Source of the DNA: Prosopocoilus inquinatus
Lineage: Eukaryota; Arthropoda; Insecta; Coleoptera; Lucanidae
Assembly: GCA_036172665.1 (NCBI GenBank)
Contig: CM069871.1
Coordinates: forward strand, 6,448,001 to 6,512,000
Length of the DNA stretch: 64,000 bases
Direction of reading: 5' to 3'
A model generated the notes under the pieces. The model was given only the letters and a program-made list of their open reading frames with translations. It ran no database searches and had not been told where the DNA came from. The position numbers and the translations under genes were made by a program. Shown here in pieces: positions 1 through 12,560 of this stretch (positions within the stretch are counted from its first letter, which is position 1; each line of letters opens with the position of its first letter).

Positions 1-650
1 ATTCACAGATGGTACTTTTATTAGAAATTAAAAACTGAAGAAGAATCGGACGTTTTTTTGTTTTAATTTTTCCTATTTTAAAGAAAGAGGGAAAAAAGGA
101 GCGTTAAAAATTCAACAGATGGAGTCAACAATCATCTGTAAATTAGCATCTAACCCCTTATGATTTTTTTGGACACACTGACAGTTTTCTCAGAAATAAA
201 AAAAAAACTAGAAGTTTAAAAAGAAAAACAGAATTCTCGCTTCCAGCTGATTACAGAGGAACTTAAAATTGCTCGACATTTTTCTTTTGTTTTATGATAT
301 GTCCTGCTCCTACAATTCACTCATGGTTTTCTTAGAAACAAAAGAAAGAAGGAGAAGAATCGGACGTTTATTGTTTTAATTTTAATTATATTTTAAAGAA
401 ATAGAAAAAAGGCAGTGTTACAAATTCAACTTTTTCAGACAACAGATGGCGCTAACAATCAGCTGTAAGTTGTAACGTCTAACCTCTTCTGATTTTTTTT
501 TTTTTTGGCCACACTAACGGGTCTTCTCAGAAACAAAAGAAAACTAAATGTTTAAAGAGAAAAACAGAATTCTCGCTTCCAGCTGATTGGAGCTGGAACT
601 GAAAACTGCCTGACATTATTCTTTTGTTTTATGATCTGTTTCTTTAAAAA
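1..650. repeat. Two tandem copies of a ~315-335-bp AT-rich unit
   Basis: Two consecutive copies share the ordered blocks AGAAGAATCGGACGTTT (near 38 and 353), a segment starting AACAGATGG (near 114 and 440), TCTAACCYCTTNTGATTTTT, and CAGAATTCTCGCTTCCAGC (near 229 and 564). The offset grows from about 315 to 335 bases because of small insertions. The left copy begins at or before the window edge, so more copies may lie outside. No coding capacity is seen. The family is not recognised. Confidence 0.8.
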
Positions 651-699
651 CAAAAAAAAAATAATAATTTTGTTCTTATTATAGACGTGGTTCCAAAGC

Positions 700-1260
700 T
701 GGTTTCAATTGAAAAAAAAAAAATGGAAAGATGGCGCCACTTGCCTTAGTTTGTTTAGCATTAAAACAACATTTTTTTAAAATTTAAATTTGATGTAAAT
801 TGATGTTGGCTTTTGAATTCTGATAAATTTGGATACACCATTATTCTGTTTATTAAAAACAAACGTTTGATTTAAATGTAGATATTAATGAATTTGGATA
901 GATGGCGGGATAATCATTATTTTGTTTATTACTAAAGACAATCTGTTTTTTTTTGTTAATTTAAATTTGATAGACATTCCAATGCTAGACTTTCGTTACA
1001 AACAAATTCGGGCAGATGTCGCACTTCTTGCCATTGTTTTGTTCACATTAAAATTAAATTTCATGGACATTCCAATGCTAGATTTTTATTGCAGATGTAT
1101 TTGGATATGGTGGCCCGATGACTGGCTTTATTATTCTGTTTCTTACTGAGAGCAATCGTTTTTTTTTTATTTATTTTATTTTTTTTTTGACATTCCAAGC
1201 AACTAGATCATAAATTCATATAAATTTGGATAGGCGGCGCGCTTACTTACATTAGCTTCG
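700..1260. repeat. Degenerate tandem repeats with GACATTCCAATGCTAGA blocks
   Basis: The block GACATTCCAATGCTAGA occurs at 973 and 1066, with a decayed third copy near 1189. TTATTYTGTTTMTTA followed by an A-rich stretch and CAATCG/AAACG recurs near 842, 918 and 1131, each next to a GATGGCG-like or TTTGGATA block. This looks like a diverged tandem array with 90-250-base spacing. Open frames here are short and lie inside the repeat. Confidence 0.6.
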
Positions 1261-2789
1261 TTCACATTAAAATCATATTCAAGGCTGGAAAAACTTAATT
1301 TAATTTATTCTGAGACGCTCGTGCGATTGAACAAATTATTTATTGATAATAACGGGAATTAAAGGCGGTTTAAAAAAAATATTAAGAACCGTTATTTTAT
1401 ATTGCAGCAATAAAATGGCTATTGTTTCTATTTAGTATCCTATAATTCGCGTAATGACGAAATAAGACGTCTCCTGTCACATTAAAATTGACGCTTCGTA
1501 TAAATAAAAACTCCTCAAGTAACTACAACGTGTACCGTGTTAAGAAGCCGAAAAATTTGTAAAATACTATAAGAGGAAGTTTCTAGAAGTTTTATTTCTA
1601 TTCTAACTTACTGATCTGATTTTTTGTACAAGATTTGATACAATAGAAATAAATTAGAAAAAAAAAAAATAGAAAACAGTACAATAAAAATAAATAAAAA
1701 TAGAAAACAGTACTTCTAAACACGTTGAAATTCTACAAATCACTTATTCCAAAAAAAATTGCCCCCAACCTCTTATAATAAAAACAGCCTTTAACAAAAT
1801 TACTTAACCTTGTATAAGAATAAGGGTCTTTGGCACAATTAAAATTATAAATAAGTGCATAAGTAAGCAAGTATGAAGCAAGAAGGATTATAAAACATTC
1901 ATATTGCGACTCTTCTTGAGAAACGATGACCTGAGTCAGGGATGTGCGAAACCCCACTCTCGACTGTTTGAGAAAATCTAGACTTGACTTTTATAAAATA
2001 ATTTATCATAGTGAAGTCGCCGACCAGGTGCAGTATAAAGCTTGCTGTTCATTAGCAATTCATGCGTTTTGTAAAGAAAAAAATTAATTTATTAAAGAAG
2101 CTAATTAAAAGCAGCATGTTCTAGTGAAAAATTCGTGATTGATTGCTGCATCTGGTCAACGCTTTGACTAGATACACTCAATTAAGTCATACAAGAATGA
2201 TTTCGTGAATTGCCCTGCAAGTAAATTTATCTGTACAGTGTACCAATACCAAAACAGCAGCAGCAACATGTGAAAGATCTAATCTCTTCCACCTGTCAAA
2301 ATAATTAAAACCGATTTTTTCTGTTTCCCCGAGTTTTATGTAAATTTTACCGTTGCCAATCAATCAGTTATCTGCCTCCAATAATGGCTGCAATTATAAC
2401 GTTAAGAAATCAGTACTTATAAGGTGAGAGAGGAAGACGAGCGTAACGGGCCAAAACGGCAAAGCCAGAAAAAAGAAGTTTTCAACGTAATTTACACACA
2501 CACGTTCGGTGTTTGGTTTTGCATTAAGATTCCACAATTTCTTAAACGCAGCACGACGATTATAGTAATTAAATTCGTTTATAATTACGGCACACTTGAT
2601 GTTTGCTGTGTATGTGTGTGTGTGTGTGTTTGATGCCATTGCGCTTTACAGTTACGTACCTGCTCATTATCGAGAGAGTTTCGCGAAAACACCTTTCAAG
2701 CAACCGTGCGTGTACATATTATGACCACACACGTCTAGATTATTATCTAAATTGTTATCGTTGGATTTTCACTACTGTCGATTTCTTCT
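1261..2789. other. Apparently single-copy AT-rich DNA
   Basis: No repeat partner was found elsewhere in the window and there is no convincing exon. A TATAAAG in a locally GC-richer context sits at 2034-2040 (after GACCAGGTGCAG), with a TTCATG 26-28 bases downstream. This could be a core promoter but nothing downstream supports a gene. Near 1655-1710 there is a short A-rich duplication (AATAGAAAACAGTAC twice). Confidence 0.4.
2613..2629. repeat. (TG)n microsatellite
   Basis: An uninterrupted TG dinucleotide run of about eight units, preceded by TGTGTA. The short open frames across it on both strands are low-complexity artefacts. Confidence 0.9.
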
Positions 2790-4470
2790 CACCTGTCCAT
2801 GACGAACCTAATCTTTTATTTCGTATACCCGTCTTAAAGTAGGTGATGAATGATAGATCCGGACTGAAACATATTGATAACACCTTGTAGGTGTATTTAA
2901 AACGTGTACGTCTGTGACGAACCTAATCTTTTATTTCGTGTACCCAAGCTGAGCATATTTTGGCAGTTGCCTAATTTATTGCACCTAATATAAATACTAT
3001 AACAATCCTGCAGCATAATTTTTAAGTTCAAAACAATTTTAAAGCTGTTTCTTTTTAATGACTGGGCATTTAGAGAAACCAATCAAGAAAACGCAAGATA
3101 ATAGAAAGTATATTTCTCCTAAAGAGGGACGTATAGTCATTACACTCATCTCAAAGTAGGTGATGAATGATAGATCCGGACTGAAACATGTTCATAACAC
3201 CTCGTATATTGAAAACCATTAGGAATATTTTGACAGTTTACTAATGGATTACTTCCAATATAAGTACTGTAACAATCCTGTAACATAATTTTTAAGTTCA
3301 AAATGATTGTATGGCTGGTCTTTTGAACTCTGGACATGAAGAAGAAGCGATCAAAAGCGTAACACAAGAGAAAACAGAAAATCTGTCCCTCCTAAAGAGA
3401 GACGAATGGTCACTTTAGTATATCCATAATGAATGACAGATCTGGTTTGAAACTTATTGATAATATCTTGTATGCTTGAGACCATTAATGAATCTTTTTA
3501 TTTATAATCATATACCCATCTTACAGTACGTGATATTATGATAGATCCGGATTGAAACATATTGATAACACCTCGTATATATAATACCATTAGGAATAGA
3601 ACGTGTACGTCTACGTCGAACCTAATCTTTTATTTCCTGTATCTAAACTGACCATATTTTGACAGTTTACTAATGGATTACTTCCAATATAAGTACTATA
3701 ACAATCCTGTAACATAATTTTTAAGTTCAAAATGATTGTATGGCTGGTCTTTTGAACTCTGGACATGTAGAAGAAGCGATCAAAAGCGTAACACAAGAGA
3801 AAATAGAAAATCTGTCCCTCCTAAAGAGAGACGAATGGTCACTTTAGTATATCCATAATGAATGACAGATCTGGTTTGAAACTTATTGATAATATCTTGT
3901 ATTCTTGAGACCATTAATGAATCTTTTATTTATAATCATATACCCATCTTAAAGTACGTGATATTATGATAGATCCGGATTGAAACATATTGATAACACC
4001 TCGTATATATAATACCATTAGGAATACAACGTGTACGTCTACGTCGAACCTAATCTTTTATTTCCTGTACCTAAGCTGACCATATTTTGACAGTTTCCTA
4101 ATCGATTACTCCTAATATAAGTACTATAACAATCCTGTAACATAATTTTTAAGCTAAAAACGATTGTACGGCTGTTCTTTTAAACTCTGGACATGAAGAG
4201 GAACCGATCAAAAGCGTAACACCAGAGAAAATAGAAAACTTGTCCCTCCTAAAGAGAGACGAATGGTCACTTTAGTATACCCATAAAAATGATAGATCTG
4301 GTTTGAAACACATTGATAATATTTCGTATATTTGAGACCATTAGTGAATCTTTTATTTATAATCGTGTCCCCCAACATAAAGTAGGTGATATTATGATAG
4401 ATCCGGATTGAAACATATTGATAACACCTTGTATGTTTGAGACCGTTAGGAATGAAGTGTGTGTAAGCGT
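2790..4470. repeat. Complex satellite with a 428-bp higher-order period
   Basis: The landmark ATAGATCCGGA occurs at 2853, 3170, 3541, 3969 and 4397. The last two spacings are both exactly 428 bases; the earlier ones (317 and 371) reflect shortened units. A second, related half-unit landmark (AGATCTGGTTTGAAAC near 3438, 3867 and 4294) shows that each unit is a diverged dimer. Other shared blocks are CGAACCTAATCTTTTATTTC and TAACAATCCTGTAACATAAT. The reverse frame is open over part of the unit and yields near-identical short peptides in adjacent copies, as expected from repetition; I see no start, splice or domain evidence that it is coding. Confidence 0.9.
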
Positions 4471-5536
4471 AATATAACTGAAAGAGTAGGGTGTACACCT
4501 ACTTAATCACCAATCGCCTTCATTAAAAATATTTTAATATTTCTTGAATGCTTAACAAGGACAATGAAATCATGGTAATTTATTCCAGCTCTCTTTGGCA
4601 AGGAAGGCAAAACTAAACTGCAAAAAGCAGAGTAGAAAATAACGCCCTGAACTGACTGCATGATTGATTATATGTATATAGTTCACTGTGCCAGCACAAT
4701 TATTATCCGCATTTGTTACCACCGCGCTATCTAGGTTCAATGTTTTACTATTTAAATTTTGCATAATATTAAATTTTGCATAATATTTCCCCTCCCCACC
4801 CGCCGCATCATCCAAATTCCTTTTAACAATTCCTTTTAACCATTCAAAAAACCGTCACAAATTTATCGTTCCATTACTTTTTTTTTGCTTGAGAAGTGCT
4901 CGTCAACAAAGTATTTCTGAAATTAGACAAGCATAACAGTTTTTCGCTCGTGTTTATTATTATTAGCTAGGCTATCAGATCCACGAGTGACTTGCGATAT
5001 TGAAGGAATTTTAAACAGTTTCCTCAACAAGAACGTGAACGCCAAAGATCAGTTCGTCCGCTTGGTTATAAATCAATTAGAATATGCAAAATGATGAAAA
5101 CTTAATATAAGTTATGATCGTTGAAGAACATCGATTATAATAGAGAGAATGCCAAGCATGCATTTTCTTCTTCTTCTTCTGCTCGTTTTGTTTGTTTGAA
5201 TTGAGTTTTCTTCTGGAAGCTATGAAGCTTGGAATTTGTGTCATTTGTAATGGTTGAATCGCATACTACAGTTAGCCAACATAAATGCGTGGCTTGCCAA
5301 CCTATTGCACCTACGCTGTCTCGGGTAATAAATCTTTAATAATGGGAAAACCTAAGCCGCGGATGAACCACAAAAATAAATAATACGCCATTCACCGCGG
5401 AAATAAAACGTTATGTTTATACAATCATTCGTTCGACAACCAGAACTTACTTGCCTGCTTACAGAGGTTGAAGGTTAATCTAACTCACCAAGAGGTTCAT
5501 CTCCAACCAATTTTGTTTCATTTTTTTTTTTTTCTT

Positions 5537-5690
5537 AAACCACCAGGTCAGATCAGATTATGGCCTTTAATGATCCCCCCCAATACTCTTGATTCTTTTT
5601 ATTTTTTTCATAAAACCAGGTCGTCAGATTATTCCCTTTTATGATCTCCCGCACCCAACACGTCTCTTGATTTCTTAAAGCAGTTCAAGA
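5537..5690. repeat. Two tandem copies of a ~73-bp unit
   Basis: AAACCACCAGGTCAGATCAG at about 5537 matches AAACCAGGTCGTCAGATTA at about 5613. Both are followed by a TTTTATGATCYCCC-like block and CTCTTGATTTC. CCAGGTC positions 5543 and 5616 give a 73-base period. Confidence 0.65.
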
Positions 5691-6049
5691 AACGTCCAAA
5701 TTATCCTGGTGCCAATTTAAAAATTACTTCTTGTAAATTCTTTGGACATGTAAATCTATTTCACTCGAGTGTAACACTAATATATTCAAACGACTTCATT
5801 AACAAGCAAGCTGAAGAATGTTATTCTGGGTTGGTGAAAAGACTAGACGACGTCAACTAGCTCGCAGCTTCGAGTTTTCTGTTCTTGCAAGAACAACAAC
5901 AATAACAACAAAAAGAAGTGAGTTATTCCAATAATGGTAAATGAGGGATTTAGATCGACGTCGACTTTTTTGCCCCCCCAACTTGCATACCTCTGACTGA
6001 CAGTTTTGCCGCAGTAATTTATGCGCAAGCGCGGTTCGTTTTACATCCT

Positions 6050-6064
6050 CACACACACACACAC
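6050..6064. repeat. (CA)n microsatellite
   Basis: Short uninterrupted CA run of seven to eight units. Confidence 0.85.
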
Positions 6065-7161
6065 TTTGCATGAACCTATTAACCCCGTTCTTTGAGCTAA
6101 TGCCATTATAAATTTATGCACGTCGTGCTTCACCCGGCAATAGTTGATTTATTAAAATTTCTATCTTTATGTTTGCCCAACGCAAACTTAGATTAATGAT
6201 AGGATACGATTAGAGAAGCGGCAAATAGATAATGCCTCTTTACGAGTAATTTATTATATAAACGAGGAGCAGCAAAGAAAAAGCCGAAGCTGAAATTTTA
6301 ATCATTTCCTCTGCTTCTAATAAACTGATAGGGAGTATTATTTATGCAATAATGAATTTGATATACAGCCATACCATGTGGGAATTAATGAAGACTTATT
6401 GCGTTACAATCTTTCGTTTGGAACTATTAGATTATATTCCCAACTAACGCAAGTTGAAAATCGCCGTACGTGCGTTTATTTAATTTAATTGAAGGCGCGA
6501 TTTACAGCAGCAACTTCACATGAGCGTGCGTAAAGGGCTGTAAATTTGTTTAATTCAAAAACCCATCGACATGTTTATCGCTAATCCAAAGAAACATTGT
6601 CCTTATCTTCAGAAAAAAATGAAGAGCGCAGTTTTATTTGCATAGCAACTGATTTATTGGATATAATTGGCCGCTTGCTTTTATGAATACATCGCCGCGC
6701 CGCCACTGATGTTTGATTCTTTTTTTTCAACTTTACTTGACAATCAGGTTTTATTATTAAATTCACGTCTGCCGCTTTGGGACGTTAATTATAATTAAAA
6801 TTTATAACCGCGTGCTGCTGCTGCATTTTCACCAATAACGATTTATCACCGTTTCGTGTTAAGTTGGATACGCCTGACGGTAATTGACAACTCTGATTGT
6901 TGCAATTCCTTTGCGTTAAAATTATAGGTTTTAAACATGCAACCTGTTATACCCAACTAAATTCATCGATCTTAAACGCACTAATAATTTTTCTCCGGTT
7001 GGTATTCTCAACGCCAAGCGCAAGAATCAAAATCCGTGCACAAGCAAAAATCCCCCCTTGTTTTTTATGCATGCCATGCACGGTAACTGTGAAGCCACGC
7101 TTAATACTTAATTATTAATTACTGCTTAACGTCTCTCGCTTCTCTTTTTCTTTTTCTGCAG

Positions 7162-7257
7162 GTCATGAACAACATTCCTTTAACAGTCACTCTGCCACGT
7201 ACTCACTCACCTGATGACCATATGCAACGAGTAAAGAAGCAACGCAGCCTATCCTAA
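7162..7257 (+). other. Candidate terminal exon (speculative)
   Basis: A strong-looking 3' splice acceptor, a pyrimidine tract ending TTTTTCTGCAG at 7161, is followed by an open frame of 31 codons (VMNNIPLTVT... ending KKQRSLS) closed by TAA at 7255-7257. ATTAAA, a polyadenylation-signal variant, lies at 7265-7270. The peptide is hydrophilic and basic at its end. I do not recognise it. A second frame (GHEQHSFNSHSATYSLT, stop) is shorter. With no linked upstream exon, this could equally be chance. Confidence 0.22.
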
Positions 7258-7339
7258 TCGAATAATTAAAATCCTCGTAAATTCTCGTAAACTTACTCCT
7301 CCTGCTGCTTGTTAGAATATTAGTACTATGTTAAGTCAT

Positions 7340-7862
7340 CATCGATTCGGTTCACTTGATACTCCTAAACAAGCATTGGTATCGAGGAGTGTCCTACAGT
7401 GATCCATTCTTGGTCCACTTTTGTACGTATCATCTTCGAAATAACCCAAAGTGGACGACTGCCACTTGATACTTCTAAACAAAGATGGGTATCGAGGGGT
7501 ATCACACATTCTTGGTCCACTTTTGTACGTAACATCTTCGAAAGATCTCAAAGGGTGCGACTGCCACTTGATAATTCTAGACAAACGCTGATATCGAAGG
7601 GTGTCTCACTTCTGTAGCACGTATCTTCTTCGAAAGAACACAAAAAGTGCGGCTGTCACTTGATAGATACTTCTAAACAAAGATTGGCATCGATGTTATC
7701 CCACAGTGATTCATTCCTGGTCCACTTTTGCAAGTATGATCTTTGAAAGAACCCAAAGAGTGCGACCGCCACTTGATAATTCTAAACAAGGATTGATACC
7801 GAGGGGTGTCCCACAGGAATCCATCCTTGGTCCGCTTTTGTACGTAGTATATACCTCAGTTT
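7340..7862 (+). repeat. Minisatellite made of a Jockey-like reverse-transcriptase fragment
   Basis: CACTTGATA-type landmarks at 7353, 7463, 7565, 7657 and 7770 mark five tandem copies of 92-113 bases. The last copy, in frame on the plus strand, reads RGVPQESILGPLLYVVYTS (about 7800-7856). This is the conserved palm motif GVPQGSxLGPLLYxxYT of non-LTR retrotransposon reverse transcriptases, Jockey-like in its YTS ending. The second and third copies contain the adjoining upstream part, such as ERSQRVRLPLDNSRQ. Each unit therefore corresponds to roughly 37 residues around this motif. Copies 1 to 4 contain deletions and frameshifts, so nothing is functional. No other part of a retrotransposon was found adjacent. 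Confidence 0.8.
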
Positions 7863-9894
7863 TTTTTTTTACTAAAAAGTAAAAACTTGTAACGTTCATA
7901 CGTATGCTGAAGTCACACAGTTGAATCATTCTTTCAACATTTGAGATAGTCAGCGTCCATTATCTGACATTTAAACCGATCTAGCAGCGATTGTTCAATC
8001 AGTATCAGGCCTCACTGATGCAGTACACTACTTCAAAATACATTGCATTACATTTGACAGTTAAAGATGTAGAAATTCTCTTGTGTATTCAAGCAAGACA
8101 ATGTACCATGAAATTAATCTTTGAAATTAAAGATACTATTGTTATATAACTTCGGAAATCTTAGGAAATCTTACATAATACTTGTTACACTCAATATCGA
8201 CAGAGTGCAAAACCGTCACTCATCAAATTTGAGTTATCTAAATCAATCATTACTTCAATGAGTTCATACGTAGATATGTATTTCGATAGCTGAGCTGCCA
8301 TCTCACTCACAAACACATTAAACACCTAGTTAAGAGCACACACGACAACATTAAACACTTGTTAATAACACTCACAAACACTCGTATACTAAAGGCGCCA
8401 AATCTCGAGTTGAAGTGCGCATAACCTAACTTACTATTCTTGGAAACCGCCGTTGAACCAAACCTAGAGATCTTCTACGCAGTAGTATCATCAAAAATCG
8501 AATTTCTGTCTACATATGAGAAAAGGACACGTACATACAAAGAAAGACCGTAGGTACCCATAGAATTCTGGATTATCGTCCTCTTTCTTTCGTCAAGTTG
8601 TAGTTATAAATAATTCGTTTTGGTTAAAACGTGATGAATCACTCGAATTATAAGTAAATACGCGACAAATTACTACTGAGTTCTGTCTACGCAAAAACCT
8701 TTTCGCCATCGTCGACCACCCAACCATCGACAAATCATCACCGAGTTTATTGAACCATAAAACAAGTCCAGAAGAATTCTTATTAAATCCTCGTTCCTTT
8801 TTTTTTTTTAATTACCGTTTATTGGTATTTTTATGTTGCTCGTTATGCGACGACGTGGAATGCTTACCAGTAATTTTTCATTCGTGAGCGCGATGTCGAG
8901 AATTCTGTCGTCTTAAACAATTCTCAAGCGGTGAGAACATTTCACTTGTCGATGCCTGGCCTGGCCTGCCAGCCCGCCTGGACTTGACCGAGGAGGTTAT
9001 TTCGGTATGTGTTCGGCTGTCAGAAGTTTGCAGTTGTGGACCACTTTAATTTTATTCGACAGCAGCGTCCCGGAATTGGAAGTATGAAGGCGGACGCAGT
9101 TGTTTCGGATTTGTCAAAACAGCGCCGCCGCTTCCGTTCCGGACGGACTTCCTGAAGTACGACGTTCCAAAACAATTTAATAATTTAAGGGAAAACCTGC
9201 TCGAATAAAATACACGGGATGAAGGAAGTCGTATTTAGATTACGAACAAAAAAAAATTTAAAAAAGTATCAATAAATCAATAGAATTAATTATACTTAGA
9301 AGAATGGTTCAAAACCGTTAAAAATGGGCATGCTATTTGCGGTAGATTTGTAAAAGTTTGGAAAATCCGGAATTAAATAGAAAATTAATCATCAGCAGAG
9401 AGGAATTTAAACCATGTTCTTAAAACCAGAATATACGGTTTTCAATTGTGTACAATCGGGTGTCATCCCTTACTGGGATCGTTAAAGTTTCATTCTCCTA
9501 AACCCTTGGTTCGTTTGGGTTGCGTAAACATCGAGTGGCGCCTATAAGTATCAAGTCAACATCTACATCCACAGGCCCGTGCTTCTCACGACCATTTCCA
9601 CTGAGTGGGCATATTTAAAATGCGACCCCATGGGTGACAACCCACGTCGATTCGGGGCAACGTTTTCTAAAGGACTCAGTGAGGACAATGGGAACTGAAC
9701 AATAAAATTCTTCTTTCCAAAACACAAACCAGTATCATTTTGTAAAACGTACGATAGACTACTTCAACCAAATCACTATTTTAGTTATTTGAAACGTCTT
9801 GAAACGATGAGGATCCATCAAACTTACGACAAAGAAAACAAGACGAGCAAGTTTGATTCGATGGTGAGCACTTTCAAAATCCATAAATACATTC
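7863..9894. other. No gene recognised
   Basis: AT-rich DNA with a locally GC-richer stretch around 8880-9160. Short repeats of ACATTAAACACCT/ACATTAAACACTT occur near 8305-8375. No long frame, RNA gene or transposon terminus was recognised. Confidence 0.4.
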
Positions 9895-10110
9895 TAAATT
9901 CTTTTTGGGTGTTTGGATTCCAATTTGGAGAGATTGAGACGTCCGCGTCATTAGAAATTCTCTCTTCCTCTTCCCCAAAGAAACGAATACATTCAACAGT
10001 CTTTTTGGGTGTTTGGATTCCGATTTGGACAGATTGGCACGTCTTTGGAAATTATTCCACCTTTCTTTCTTACTCTTCCCCAAAAGAAATAAAGTTGGAG
10101 TACTCTGGAA
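9895..10110. repeat. 100-bp tandem duplication
   Basis: CTTTTTGGGTGTTTGGATTC occurs at 9901 and 10001, exactly 100 bases apart. The following blocks ATTTGGAGAGATTG and ATTTGGACAGATTG, and the CTTCCCCAAA(A)GAAA ends, also correspond. The open frames across it arise from the duplication and are not recognisable proteins. Confidence 0.85.
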
Positions 10111-11040
10111 TTTCTTTGGCAATCAAAACACGCAAAGTAACTCCTTATCAGGAGTAACAGGAGCGATGACGAAGACTTGTCCAACAATAACTTCGTCGAA
10201 AACTTGCAGAAACAACAAAGACCAAGAACTGATACTTGTTAAGTGTAGTAAACTCATAATGACTTTTGACCCCTACACTGAATCGAATAGTGTTGGGATC
10301 TCTTAGCAAAAGGAATCAAAAGAATTCCGGAGAGACTGAGGGGAAGAGAGATACAAATGAAAATAGCTGCGACCTTCTCATTTCTCCAACCCATAAAGTC
10401 TTTTCTTTAACTGTGTTTGCATCTGAAATACAAAGTAGCATCAAAAGAAGGAGAAAAAATTAGCCTTATCTACAAATTGTATCTTCAGAATGAATGCCAG
10501 CCTGTCCTGTATTTATTAATGGAATCTTCGGATCGGTAACAAAGCCCGCGGTATTTAAAAATCATATAAAGTTGCTCCCTCTTCTTCAATGAATCGTTAA
10601 ACGTTTAACTTGCGGTGCTGTAATTAACCAATGATGATCGGTTTCACTATGTAAGCGCAAATAAACTATCGGTTTTCCTTGGCGATAAATCTATTTTTGT
10701 AGTTAATGAAAGAAGGCCATAAACGAACAACAGGGAAATTAGTTTTGTAACAACGGTGTTACTAACTTGGAAACCTCTTGGCAACTCAGTGGCATTAACG
10801 AAACGTTAACTTTTACACAATATTTGAAAACGATGACATTCGACTATTTGTTCTATTTTTAATTTTGGTGTAGTGTGGTTAGATCAAAATTAATTATCCA
10901 AAAATGGGGCAGTCCAAAACTACCTACCACACACCTATTTTCTTTAATTAAATATTTTTCAGTGAGAAAAAGTATTTAATTTTGCAAGTAACTTTACGAA
11001 AAAGAACTTGCATTTTACTTCCTAAATTTATCCTCAACGC
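10111..11040. other. No gene recognised
   Basis: AT-rich, apparently single-copy sequence. Short open frames in several phases give no recognisable domain. Confidence 0.4.
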
Positions 11041-11169
11041 CTATGTTTCCCAAACTAAATTTGACGGGAAATTTAATAGAAAGAAAATCGTGTATCCAAA
11101 TAACAACGATGCTGCTGTCTCATCTTAAGCTATCACGCAAGGGCTACCGACGCAAACCAATTTGGCGCG

Positions 11170-12560
11170 TCATCAGTGGTGCGAACTCTTCAATGATTGA
11201 ACTAATGATGATTAAAGATAAAAGGAGAAATAAATTTATACGGAAATATAATTCCAAAAAAAAAAACAGTATGCAAGAAGAAATAATAAGAGAGTGTGAT
11301 TTTTTAGATTTTCGGAGAAAGCTGAAAACAAAGAAAGATCGATTGATCATGACAGTGTCAAAAGAAAATCGACTAATGCCGACAGAATCAAAAGGAGATC
11401 GATTAACGACGACGCTCACTTGACCTTAAAAAAAACTGCAGGGAAAAAGTAAAAACGAAGTGAGACTCTAAAAAAAATTTGGAGAAATTCCGAAACAAAA
11501 GAAGATCGAATGATGCCGACAGAGCGAAGAGAAAGTCGACTCAAGAAGGTCTATTAACAACGACGCTTACTTGACCTTCAAAAACTCACGAGAAGAAGTA
11601 AAAAGTGAAGTGCGACTATGAAAAAAGTCCGGAACAAAGGAAGATCGAGTGATACCGACGGAGTCAAAAAAACATCGATCAACACCAACAGTAACAAAAG
11701 AATATCTAATGACGAAGACATTTATTTGACTTTTTAAAAGTAAAAGCGAAGCGCAATTCTAGATTTTCAGTGGGAAAGATGGAAACAAAAGACGATCGAT
11801 TGATCCTGAGTGTCAAAAGAAGGTCGACTGATACCGTCAGAAACAAATGAAGATCGATTAGCGATGACGCTTACTTGACATTAAAAAGACGACGGAAAGA
11901 AGTAAAAAGTGCGACTCTAAAAATGTTTGGAGAAAGTCCGAAACAAAGGAAGATCGATTAATACTGACGGAGCGAAGCAAAAAAATTGATTCACGTTGAT
12001 AGCAACAAAAGAAAATCGACTGACAATGACATTTGTTTGATGTAAAATAAAAAAATACTACGACGCGACGCGACGGGAGGAAATAAGAAGACATCGCAAA
12101 TTCTAAATTTTCAAAAAAAGGTGGAAACAAAAGAAGATCGATCGATTAATATGTGATAGAAGATCGATTAACGCCGGCGGAAATAAAAGAAGACAAGATC
12201 GAAACTGATGGGATCAAATGGAAAGACAGGACCACTTTAAAATTTCGGAGAAAATTTGAAACAAAGGAAAATCGATTGATGGTGATGGAGTCAAAACAAA
12301 ATCGACTGACACTGATAGAATCAAGAGAAGATCGATTAACGATGACACTTACTTGATTTAAAAATGATTGAAAAAATAGATAAAAAAGGAAGTGTGACTC
12401 TAAATTTTTGGAGAAAGTCGTCAGAAACAAAAAAAAGATCGATTGATGCTGACGAGGGAAAAAAGAAACGGTTTGACGAAGACAATTACTTTAGATTAAA
12501 AAAAAACGAGAAAGGGATAACCAGATTCGAAGTTATTGAACAAAGTCGATAACGAAAGGA
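11170..12560. repeat. Purine-rich tandem array, ~155-bp unit
   Basis: TACTTGACNTT-type landmarks occur at 11417, 11568, 11723, 11872, 12034, 12350 (two units on) and 12487, giving unit lengths of about 137-162. Each unit is built of shorter AAGAAGATCGATTGATG and AAAAGAAAATCGAC-like modules, so the array is hierarchical. The plus strand is strongly purine-rich (A and G), especially in GAAGA/AAAGA blocks. Open frames on both strands are by-products of this composition. A decayed tail continues to about 12860. Confidence 0.85.

Larger units (their letters stand above)
4471..7140. other. Single-copy AT-rich block, no gene recognised
   Basis: No long reading frame or recognisable protein. It holds a (CTT)n run near 5167-5178, a two-copy 73-base duplication (5537-5690) and a CA microsatellite (6050-6064). 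From about 6070 to 6900 the sequence is rich in TAAT and ATTA cores, of the kind bound by homeodomain proteins, but such cores are expected often at this base composition. It may be regulatory or intronic sequence. Confidence 0.4.

Noticed and set aside
3146..3796. Two near-identical minus-strand peptides (MCYAFDRFF...)
   Set aside because: They come from adjacent units of the 428-bp satellite. Identity follows from repetition, and the third unit breaks the frame.
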